Part shown: positions 1-6,244 of the stretch, piece after piece
Layout: each line of letters starts with the position of its first letter
Position numbering within the stretch: position 1 is the first letter of the stretch
Origin: Alphaproteobacteria bacterium
Lineage (GTDB): Bacteria > Pseudomonadota > Alphaproteobacteria > Sphingomonadales > Sphingomonadaceae
Assembly (NCBI GenBank): GCA_005882415.1
Contig: VBAE01000237.1
Location: 1 to 12,736 of the forward strand
Reading direction: 5' to 3'
Length of the DNA stretch: 12,736 nucleotides
Translations under genes and position numbers: made by a program
The notes under the pieces: model-generated
Database searches by the model: none
Seen by the model: only the letters and a program-made list of their open reading frames with translations
Told to the model about the DNA's origin: nothing

Positions 1-1170
1 GCCGCCCGCGCCCGCGCCGCCGCCGCCGCCGCCGCCCCAGCCGCCGTCGCCGCCCGGCGTCCAATCGCCGCTGACGACTGGATCTTCATCGCGCCGAAGC
101 ACGGATCCGGGAACCAGACCGGCGAGGCGCGGCCCGACATTGGTCTCGTAACTGCCGCGCCCGTCGATATCATCGTCGGAATATGCATCGATGACGTTGG
201 TGGTCACCGAATAGGCAAGGTGGACCAGTCCGACCACATCGAACGCGTCGGCGAGGTTGGGAACACCGGGGATTCCGGCAAGGATGATCGAGACGATGTC
301 CGTGTTGTGGACGCTGGTACCGTTGTCGTAACGCTGCGCAGTAGAGCCGCCGATCCCGCCGCCGCCGCCGCCGGTGAAGACGACCCAGCTGTTGTCGCGC
401 CCCGGCCCCTGCCCCGCGCCGCCACCGCCGCCCGCGCCGCCGCCGGCGCCGCCATCGTCATAATCGTGGACGGTCGATCCATAGACCTTCTGGCCGAATA
501 GCGTGTAATTGCTCTCGAAGTGGGTCACCATCCCGCCGCCGGAGCCCGCGGCCGCCAAGGTGTAGGCGACCCCTCCCGCGCCATTGCCGTCGTCGAGTCC
601 GCCATAGATATTGGCGCCGCCCGATGCGCCGACCCCCACGCCGCCGCCGCCGCCGCCGAGGCCGCCGACTCCGCCGGCACCGCCATTCCCCCCCATGCCG
701 CCGCCGCCGCCGCCAGCGCCAGTGCCGCCACCTACGGCCCCGTCTCCGCCGCGCGCACCGGCCGCCTCGAACGCGACATTCTCAAGCGTGACTTCCGCGG
801 CCGCTCCGACGAACACGCCTCCGCCAAGCCCCGCGCCGCCGCCCGCGCCCGCGGCACCGCCGCCGCCATCGCCGCCGAGCGCGACGGTGTGCGCGATCGT
901 CAGATTGGAGATGGAGACGTGCCCGGAATAGACGAGGAAGCCGCGGAACTGGTCGTTGCCGGACACGAGGTGGTTGCCGCCGGTCGCAGCGTCATGCCCG
1001 TCGATCTCGAGCGAAGCCCCGTGGCTGACGATCAGCGGCAGATCGGCGGTGAGCGTGATGTCTGCGGCGATCTTGATCGTGAACTGGCCATCGGCCGGCG
1101 CAGCGGAGAAGTCCTTCAGCGCCTGGCGCAGTTGCGCCTCGTTGGTGACTGTGATGGTCGTGATCGCCAC
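1..1170 (-). CDS. Glycine-rich, beta-helix-like surface/secreted protein (N-terminal part, runs off left edge)
   Basis: An open frame of 390 codons without a stop runs from a GTG at 1168-1170 to the left edge, so the C-terminus is missing. I chose the GTG because GGGAGGG lies about four bases upstream and no earlier start gives sensible protein. Residues 1 to about 90 (MAITTITVTNEAQL...) alternate hydrophobic and polar positions with IDG, LVSGN and ISNLTI turns, as in right-handed parallel beta-helix passenger domains. From about residue 95 the chain becomes Gly/Ala-rich, with runs of six to eight glycines separated by short beta-like segments such as EVTLENVAFE. A less repetitive aspartate-rich stretch (around residues 290-350) precedes another glycine run. 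There is no N-terminal signal peptide, which would fit type I export through a C-terminal signal outside the window; that is inference. No enzyme motif is seen. It is divergent from the regulator gene that starts near 1376. The real protein call is firm, the exact role unknown. Confidence 0.8.
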   Translation of the reverse strand, partial: MAITTITVTNEAQLRQALKDFSAAPADGQFTIKIAADITLTADLPLIVSHGASLEIDGHDAATGGNHLVSGNDQFRGFLVYSGHVSISNLTIAHTVALGGDGGGGAAGAGGGAGLGGGVFVGAAAEVTLENVAFEAAGARGGDGAVGGGTGAGGGGGGMGGNGGAGGVGGLGGGGGGVGVGASGGANIYGGLDDGNGAGGVAYTLAAAGSGGGMVTHFESNYTLFGQKVYGSTVHDYDDGGAGGGAGGGGGAGQGPGRDNSWVVFTGGGGGGIGGSTAQRYDNGTSVHNTDIVSIILAGIPGVPNLADAFDVVGLVHLAYSVTTNVIDAYSDDDIDGRGSYETNVGPRLAGLVPGSVLRRDEDPVVSGDWTPGGDGGWGGGGGGGAGAGG

Positions 1171-1375
1171 TTTGCCCTCCCGGCCCGCCGCTGGCCTGGA
1201 GGACCGAGAAGCACCCGCCGGGAATATCATCACCTAGCCGTTCGGACCGACCGATGTTTTGCCGATGAATCTCCGAAACGGTGCCTTAAGTGCCTATAAT
1301 CTTGCCGAACGTCGGTTCCCGGAGATTGACTCCGGAACGGATGTAACTGACGAACGGGCGCTTAGGGAGGCGCGG
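1171..1375. promoter_or_regulatory. Divergent intergenic region with a perfect -10 box (TATAAT)
   Basis: This gap separates the leftward glycine-rich gene from the rightward regulator and must hold both promoters. A perfect TATAAT at 1295-1300 on the plus strand is striking in such GC-rich DNA and is well placed for a transcript starting near 1307, giving a leader of about 70 bases before the TTG at 1376. No good -35 box is visible at 16-18 bp spacing (TCCGAA at 17 bp). The shared region makes common control of both genes plausible. Confidence 0.4.
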
Positions 1376-3460
1376 TTGGGGACTTTTCTTGGCGAGAGCA
1401 TCGACCTCTCGCGCGAAGAGCCGTTCCGGGTCGGGTCGCTCTGGGCTGAGCCGGCAAGGCGCACGGTCCTTGCGGCGGGCGGCGTCGAGCGTCGCCTCGA
1501 GCCCCGCGTCATGCAGGTTCTGGTAGCGCTCGCATCGGCGAAAGAAGCCACGGTCAGCCGCGCCACGCTACGCGCGCGGTGCTGGGGCGGCCGAACGAGC
1601 AGCGAGGACGCGATCGACCGGGTGATCAGGCTCATCAGACGCCTTGCCTCGGAAGCCGGCGAGGGCAGCTTCATCGTGGAGACGATCCCGCGCGTCGGAT
1701 ACCGCCTGCTCGTGACTGCGCCGCCGGCGGCAGAGCTGCAGCCGGCCGCCGCTGAGGCTCCCGCGCGCGGACCAAGCCGCCGAATGCTGCTCGCCTCCGC
1801 GGCGGCCGGAGCGGCAGCAGCGCTCGCCGGCGGAATCTATGCCTTGCGCAATCTGCCCGGGCAGGCCGAGCGGAAGCCGATCGCGCTGGCAATCCTGCCA
1901 TTCGAGGACCTGGGCCGCGATCCCCGGGCGAAGCAGCTGGCGCGAGGCATCTCGCGAGACCTCCGCGCAGCACTTTCGCGGGTCGCGGGCCTGGACGTGA
2001 TTTCGGACCTCTCCTCGTTCGCGCTTGCCGACCGGCAGCTCGCTCACCAGGAGATCGGGCGCCGGCTGGGCGCCTCGCTCCTGCTTCAGGGGAGCGTCAG
2101 CCAGTCCGGCGGGGCATTGCGGATCGGGACCGAACTGGTCGAAGCGGAGCGGGATTCCGTCGTCTGGACCGCATCGCACCGCGGCGGCCTGGCCGACTTG
2201 TTCAAGCTGCAGGACCTTGTCACCTCAGCGGCGATACAACAGCTCGAAGGGATGATCGGACCCGAGCGGGTCACGGAGCGGCCGCCGATGCGCCGCCGCG
2301 ATCCCGTCGCATTCCGCAAAGTGCTGCAGGCGGAACAGTTGATCGAGGACAGCCGCACCCTTCGGATGACCGCGAAGGAGGGCGACGCCCTCGACGCAGC
2401 GGACCGGGCATTCGCGCTCGCAAAGGAGGCGCTCGGCGTCGACCGGAACGATGTCGGAGCTCTGCTCGCACTCGCGGTCCTGACCCGCAACGGCTGGACC
2501 CGTCAGATGACGGCGCAGCCTCTGACGACCGGTCAGCGCGCCGCGGCCGCGATCGGCTTCGTGCGGGCCGCCCTGGTCTCGGATCCAAACGACCCAGCGG
2601 CGCTGACGGCGCTCGGCGACCATTATCGGCGCTACGAATGGCGATGGGGCGAGGCGGAGAACCTCTTCCGCCGGGCCCTCGCGATCGACCCGAACCTGCC
2701 CGAGGCGCATTGGTCCTATGCCTATATGCTCGGCACACAGGGACGGGGGATCGAGGGTCTCGCCCATGCGGAGAAGCTGTTCCGGCTCGACCCGGAGACG
2801 GCCTGGCGACGGGTTGCCCTTCCCCGGCTCCTCTACATCGCGGGGGACCGGGCGGGAGCATTAAGGCGCTACGACAGCGAGCTGGCATTCGCGCCGGACA
2901 ACCTCTTCCTGATCCGGGAGGTCTACCTGATCCACCTCTCGGAAGGCGATGGGGCCGGGCTTGCCGGCCTCCGAGCCAATGTCGGCAGGCTCTGGCAGAC
3001 TCGACCGACACCCGCGGGCGTGACGAAACTGGCGAGCCGCATAGAGGCCGCCGAGGCGGCGCTTTCGGGACGGCCGCAGGCTTTCCTTGCATCGGTGGAT
3101 GCCGACGTCGCCGCGTTCGACGCGCCCGCCTCGGGACCGTCGGCGACCCAGCAGGGGCGCGCCAGCGTCGACCTGCTGTACGTCCATGCCCTGGAATATG
3201 CCTGGGCCGGCCGGAGCGACAGGGCATTGGACCTCCTCGAGCGGGCGCTCGCCGCGCGCTCGCTCTACTGGCCGGCAACCCTGCCCTACGGCCGCGCCGA
3301 GTTTCCGGAAGCCGTCCGAAAGGATCCGCGCTACGCCGCTTTATGGAAGAGCGATCCGCGGCTGCAGGAGCTGATCCAGACGCGACTGCGCTCCCTCACG
3401 TCGCGGCAGATGACCGGAACCCTGCCGGACGGCAGCCGCGTGACTGGCAGTGTGACTTAG
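1376..3460 (+). CDS. Membrane-anchored winged-helix (ToxR/CadC-like) regulator with TolB/FlgO-like domain and TPRs
   Basis: Start: TTG at 1376 follows AGGGAGG at 1364-1370 with five bases between, and sits downstream of a TATAAT at 1295. An in-frame ATG at 1265 would add 37 residues, but it lacks a ribosome site and its codons look unlike the rest. The 694-residue protein has an OmpR/PhoB-type winged helix at about residues 17-113 (ending in the typical IVETIPRVGYRL), one membrane segment at about 136-157 just after twin arginines, then a periplasmic part. That part opens with IALAILPFEDL, typical of TolB-N/FlgO-like domains found in CadC-type regulators (about 169-291). Tetratricopeptide repeats follow, the clearest around GEAENLFRRALAIDPNLPEA. 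This is a one-component transcription regulator that reads DNA in the cytoplasm and senses something outside the membrane. Its divergent neighbour is the obvious candidate target (inference). The C-terminal tail after the TPRs carries no recognised motif. Confidence 0.88.
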   Translation: MGTFLGESIDLSREEPFRVGSLWAEPARRTVLAAGGVERRLEPRVMQVLVALASAKEATVSRATLRARCWGGRTSSEDAIDRVIRLIRRLASEAGEGSFIVETIPRVGYRLLVTAPPAAELQPAAAEAPARGPSRRMLLASAAAGAAAALAGGIYALRNLPGQAERKPIALAILPFEDLGRDPRAKQLARGISRDLRAALSRVAGLDVISDLSSFALADRQLAHQEIGRRLGASLLLQGSVSQSGGALRIGTELVEAERDSVVWTASHRGGLADLFKLQDLVTSAAIQQLEGMIGPERVTERPPMRRRDPVAFRKVLQAEQLIEDSRTLRMTAKEGDALDAADRAFALAKEALGVDRNDVGALLALAVLTRNGWTRQMTAQPLTTGQRAAAAIGFVRAALVSDPNDPAALTALGDHYRRYEWRWGEAENLFRRALAIDPNLPEAHWSYAYMLGTQGRGIEGLAHAEKLFRLDPETAWRRVALPRLLYIAGDRAGALRRYDSELAFAPDNLFLIREVYLIHLSEGDGAGLAGLRANVGRLWQTRPTPAGVTKLASRIEAAEAALSGRPQAFLASVDADVAAFDAPASGPSATQQGRASVDLLYVHALEYAWAGRSDRALDLLERALAARSLYWPATLPYGRAEFPEAVRKDPRYAALWKSDPRLQELIQTRLRSLTSRQMTGTLPDGSRVTGSVT

Positions 3461-3721
3461 GGAGGCTCTGAAGGTGCCCAGGGACGGAATCGAAGAAGCC
3501 CCGAAGCCCCGCGGTTTACCCCCGCTGTTTCGCCTGCGACACGAGCTGGTGCCCCGGAACTACCCCCAGTTCGAAATCTGACGGTGGTTGGATTCCAGGA
3601 TGCGGTAAACTGAGGCGTAGCAGTGGCAAGCTGCTTACGGCACCGACCGCTCCCGACAGCTTGGGGGAGTGGCCTCCACGCAACGGGTGGCGGGCGGGCT
3701 GATTCAGTGACCCGCCTCCAT
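3461..3721. other. Intergenic region without a credible gene, left of the first tRNA fragment
   Basis: All frames here translate into low-quality, biased protein; an apparent minus-strand frame crossing it reads ELRGIEPLTS-type peptide, the usual false translation of a tRNA 3' end. I see no terminator with a T-run after the regulator gene and no tRNA 5' half that would complete the fragment at 3722. The sequence upstream of the junction (GGCGGG...CCCGCC at about 3689-3716) can form a small stem but does not match a tRNA acceptor or D arm. Confidence 0.4.
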
Positions 3722-3764
3722 CGCACTGCAGAGGTCAGGGGTTCGATTCCCCTCAGCTCCACCA
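3722..3764 (+). other. tRNA-Ala(CGC)-like 3' half: probable integrase attachment site remnant
   Basis: This contains the 3' part of a tRNA: loop bases TCGCAC then TGCAG, variable loop AGGTC, a perfect T arm (AGGGG, TTCGATT, CCCCT), acceptor strand CAGCTCC, discriminator A and encoded CCA at 3762-3764. Counting back, the anticodon is CGC (Ala), and U70 fits the alanine G3:U70 signature. The 5' half is absent: the bases where anticodon-stem strand CTGCA should lie read CCTCC, and no GGAGCTG or GGGGCTG acceptor strand occurs at the right distance. The break therefore lies in the anticodon loop, a known tyrosine-integrase crossover site. tmRNA shares the same acceptor end and is the alternative source. 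Confidence 0.7.
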
Positions 3765-4219
3765 GCCTTCTCAATGACTTAGCGCCGCCGCAAAGCGGTC
3801 GTACGGAAAAAGTACGGGAAACATCCTCGGACGGCACGGGTACAAATGAGCCCGTCACGCCACCAGCTGCCCAACAGCGGGATCTCTGGATCCGGGACGT
3901 TGCATGGCTCGATGTCCCGGGAAACATGTGTGTGCGGCGCATAGGCTGCCAGTTCTGCTTTTGACTAACGGCATGCGCGCAACCTCTTGGACATCTGACC
4001 ACCCAATGCGCCCGGTGACCGCCGCCCGATGGCATGATAGATGTGTGTGATGGGCATCTGTTCCCCTCCAGACCCAGGATTGTTGGGTGGACTCGTCGAG
4101 AACCGGGACGACGCTCCAGAACTCGAAGACAAGCGTTGTATGCCGCTTATGGGCCCGTGCCGCCGTGCTGCGATCGCACGGCACGTCTGTGTTCTGGCGA
4201 GGTAGGCAAAGAGACACCC
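3765..4219. other. Gene-poor gap after the first tRNA fragment, with possible integrase arm repeats and a hairpin
   Basis: No convincing gene lies in these 455 bases. GTACGG occurs at 3801-3806 and again at 3812-3817, both followed by A-rich sequence, an 11-bp period directly downstream of the tRNA end, where integrase arm sites are often found. A perfect 7-bp stem with a 7-base loop lies at 4162-4182 (GCCGTGC / GCACGGC), shortly before the next gene; it lacks a T-run and may be a leader structure. A frame opening at 4034 runs into the next gene but has no ribosome site and reads as non-protein until the ATG at 4220. No integrase remnant was recognisable. Confidence 0.4.
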
Positions 4220-5041
4220 ATGCAAGAAATCCTAAATGCAGGGTGGTTTAGCCTCGCAGTAGGTTCTTTCCTGAGCTTAGCGAGTATTTGGCTAGCTCTC
4301 GTTTTATACAAGCGCGGACGTATAGCTTCAACGCTCCGGGCCTTCCTTGTGGAGGAGTATATCAAATGTCCGTCGGGTTCCACGCACGGCCAGTCCCTCG
4401 AGGTACTCTACAGGGGCAAGCCAATTCCACGGCTGACATTAGCTGTGTTCGGGGTCTGGAACGATGGCGTGACAACCGTCCTCGGTAATGACATTATTGA
4501 TAGCGACCCTCTGAGGCTGGAGTTCGAGGAATCGACGGAAATTCTGGACGCATTTGTTGCCAGCAGCGTTAGGATAGTAAACAAAGCACATGCAGATATT
4601 AGTACGAAAGAATCTGTTGAAATACGGTTTGATTTTTTAGATCCTGGCGATGGGTTTCGGCTGCACGTGATGCACACTGGCCTCCAAGGGTCCGCACGAT
4701 TGAGAGGGACAATACGCGGTATCCCGAGAGGTTTTGAGTCGCCTAATAGAGTACCCAATATCAGGTGGTTTACTAGGTGGGCAGCCCACATCTGTCTAAT
4801 GGTCCCCGTAGGTGCCGCGGCCTACTTTGTTGGACTACAGCTGCAACGGATTAGCGCTGAACCTTGGATTCCCAACATTCCGTTTGCTTCCATGGTTGTA
4901 GCAATATATTTAGCTATTTCTGCCGTACGCGCACGCGAGGCTCCCTTATCCTATCGGATTCGAAGCGCGCCCCGCGTGGTCGTCGATGGCATCTTGTTGG
5001 CGGGATGGCCGTCTCGATCCCCCGATGAGCCGGAGCGGTAG
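4220..5041 (+). CDS. Orphan three-segment membrane protein with a central soluble domain
   Basis: I chose the ATG at 4220 because the protein becomes sensible there and opens with a membrane segment; AAAGAGA a few bases upstream is a weak ribosome site. The 273 residues comprise a membrane helix (about 8-30), a basic stop (KRGR), a soluble domain of about 150 residues predicted beta-rich, and two further membrane segments (about 185-207 and 218-238) followed by a basic tail. Within the soluble part, VFGVWNDG...DPLRLEF resembles Ig-like or cargo-type domains of small membrane proteins, where an N-x-G turn precedes a D-P-L strand; I cannot name a family. Codons are visibly richer in A/T at third positions than in both flanks, pointing to horizontal acquisition. 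It lies between two tRNA fragments, followed after 182 bases by another membrane protein. No function is assigned. Confidence 0.72.
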   Translation: MQEILNAGWFSLAVGSFLSLASIWLALVLYKRGRIASTLRAFLVEEYIKCPSGSTHGQSLEVLYRGKPIPRLTLAVFGVWNDGVTTVLGNDIIDSDPLRLEFEESTEILDAFVASSVRIVNKAHADISTKESVEIRFDFLDPGDGFRLHVMHTGLQGSARLRGTIRGIPRGFESPNRVPNIRWFTRWAAHICLMVPVGAAAYFVGLQLQRISAEPWIPNIPFASMVVAIYLAISAVRAREAPLSYRIRSAPRVVVDGILLAGWPSRSPDEPER

Positions 5042-5223
5042 CAAGATTCTCGTTAGTGGCCGCACCATGCAGAGACATCGACGTGGCATATCACAAGCGA
5101 CGCGATAGCACGCTGGCGGCGAACCGGACGAAGGAGAAGGCGCATCTCGGCTTTACGCTGGTCTCGCGCTAGACTGCTGATACGTCCACTCACGCCAGCC
5201 TCTAGATCCAAGAGCAGTGAGCA

Positions 5224-5832
5224 ATGAACATAGAGGGTGTCGGCGAGCTTCTCGCACGAGTTGGGCCGCTGGGAGCTGCTTGCGTGCTGTCTCTTATGGC
5301 GGCGGTCGGCCTTCTTTTCTATGCAGCCCATCGGGTCAATGAAGCACGGCCGGTCCGCTGGCCGACGTGGGCTCTCCTGTTGACATCCATTGTGATTGCT
5401 TCGGCGACTGGATGGTGGCTAGCAGCGCGGTCTCCCGGTGCGGCCACCTCTCCTCCACCGCAGGCCGTCGCCACCTTCCCCGCGAGAACCGCCATCCCTC
5501 AACAACTAAAGCGCCGAGACTTGGCCGAGCGGCCTCTCCCCGCACGCCGAACAGGCGCTCCTGAAATCGCAGCTCCAACTCAGGAGGATCCCCGGCCCGA
5601 TTATACCTGCGGTCCACCGTATTACCTTGCTTGGTTTAGAACGACGGAAGATGATTACGACTCCACAGTTCCTGAAGCCCAAACTCCAAAGGAATGCTCG
5701 GCGCTGATGAGTGAAAACGGGTACAATAAAGGGTTTCCTACGAAAGTGGCGGCGTTAGCTGCAGCCGCTGCAGCGAATAGGTGTGCTGCACCTCACCATA
5801 CTATATGGGAAGCGGACTTAGATAAATGTTGA
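5224..5832 (+). CDS. Orphan membrane protein with two TM helices, proline-rich linker and small four-cysteine C-terminal domain
   Basis: ATG at 5224 is the first start of this 202-residue frame; the ribosome site is weak. Two hydrophobic helices are clear (about 14-34 and 47-67), followed by a Pro/Ala/Arg-rich linker (about 70-125) and a compact tail that starts at YTCGPPYYLAWF. The tail holds cysteines 129, 158, 187 and 202 (the last residue), which could form two disulfides if it faces the periplasm; it also contains an alanine run at 177-184. Like its upstream neighbour it uses A/T-richer codons than the flanks and seems part of the same small transferred cassette. The gene ends 27 bases before the start of the tRNA-Arg fragment. 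I do not recognise the family. Confidence 0.68.
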   Translation: MNIEGVGELLARVGPLGAACVLSLMAAVGLLFYAAHRVNEARPVRWPTWALLLTSIVIASATGWWLAARSPGAATSPPPQAVATFPARTAIPQQLKRRDLAERPLPARRTGAPEIAAPTQEDPRPDYTCGPPYYLAWFRTTEDDYDSTVPEAQTPKECSALMSENGYNKGFPTKVAALAAAAAANRCAAPHHTIWEADLDKC

Positions 5833-5858
5833 ATGATACAGCAAGAAAGGCAAGGCCG

Positions 5859-5913
5859 AAGCACAAGTCTTCTAAGCTTGGGGTCGCAGGTTCGAATCCT
5901 GCCGGGCGCGCCA
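5859..5913 (+). other. tRNA-Arg(TCT) 3' portion: probable integrase attachment site remnant
   Basis: The sequence holds a complete anticodon arm (CAAGT, CTTCTAA, GCTTG; anticodon TCT, arginine), variable loop GGGTC, perfect T arm (GCAGG, TTCGAAT, CCTGC), acceptor strand CGGGCGC, discriminator G and encoded CCA at 5911-5913. The 5' part is missing: no GCGCCCG acceptor strand or GCTC D stem occurs upstream, where unrelated AAG-rich sequence follows the end of the membrane-protein gene. Homology seems to begin near AGCACAAG, in the D arm. It is a second, different tRNA target from the one at 3722, so two independent integration events are recorded here. Confidence 0.78.
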
Positions 5914-6244
5914 GTTTTCCGCCATTTTTCTGTTACCTTTCCCCCGGCTAGGTAACACATAGGTAACAAATCCGCGGGACAGGGTGGCACTTTGCGGTCC
6001 CTGCTGGGACGAGCCAGCCTGCGGCGGCAGCGTTTTGGCCGTGAGCCGAAAGTCTGCTCATGGGTAGTCCAATCGAAGGGGGCGCAAACCAGAACCTAGG
6101 AGCGCACCGGGTGCGCCCGGCCAATCGACTCGAGCGATCGCGGGACATCGTAAGACCCTCAGGGGACCGAAAGCGGGGAACCGACGGTGCGACCGAGAGG
6201 TCGCGTAACTCTTGCTAACTGCGGCACGGGACGTACCGAAGGAG
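5914..6244. other. Gene-free structured gap with 11-bp-period repeats and two perfect hairpins
   Basis: I see no credible gene. TAGGTAACA is repeated at 5949-5957 and 5960-5968, with an inverted copy of its core, TGTTACC, at 5931-5937; this just follows the tRNA-Arg end and resembles integrase arm sites. Further right are two perfect small hairpins: GCGCAC-CGG-GTGCGC at 6102-6116, and GCGACC-GAGA-GGTCGC at 6189-6204, the latter with a GNRA tetraloop. Neither has a T-run, so they are not standard terminators for the leftward gene that stops at 6245, though the second lies just past its stop codon. Confidence 0.45.

Noticed and set aside
220..1299. Several long plus-strand frames (220-501, 520-1299, 611-931) rich in Ala/Pro
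   Set aside because: They are antisense shadows of the glycine-rich minus-strand gene: GGC/GCC repeats are open in many frames. They lack domain-like sequence.
2271..3278. 335-residue minus-strand frame inside the regulator gene
   Set aside because: Arg/Pro-rich shadow of the regulator's TPR region, without motifs or ribosome site.
3689..3764. Complete tRNA gene ending at 3764
   Set aside because: The 5' acceptor strand, D arm and 5' anticodon stem do not pair with the intact 3' half; only the 3' half is present.
3461..3764. Complete tmRNA gene ending at 3764
   Set aside because: The acceptor end is compatible, but no tag reading frame or GGGGCTG 5' strand was found nearby, and the variable loop and anticodon loop read like tRNA-Ala. 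It stays as an alternative source of the fragment only.
3457..4035. Minus-strand frame of 192 residues containing ELRGIEPLTS
   Set aside because: This peptide is the familiar false translation of a tRNA 3' end read backwards; the rest is biased and unlike protein.
5793..5990. Minus-strand frame with GAPGRIRTCDP
   Set aside because: Another false translation, this time of the tRNA-Arg 3' end.
6111..6244. Group II intron 5' end (GTGCGCCCGG at 6111)
   Set aside because: Only the short start-like motif is present; no reverse transcriptase, no domain V and no room for a ribozyme before the neighbouring gene.
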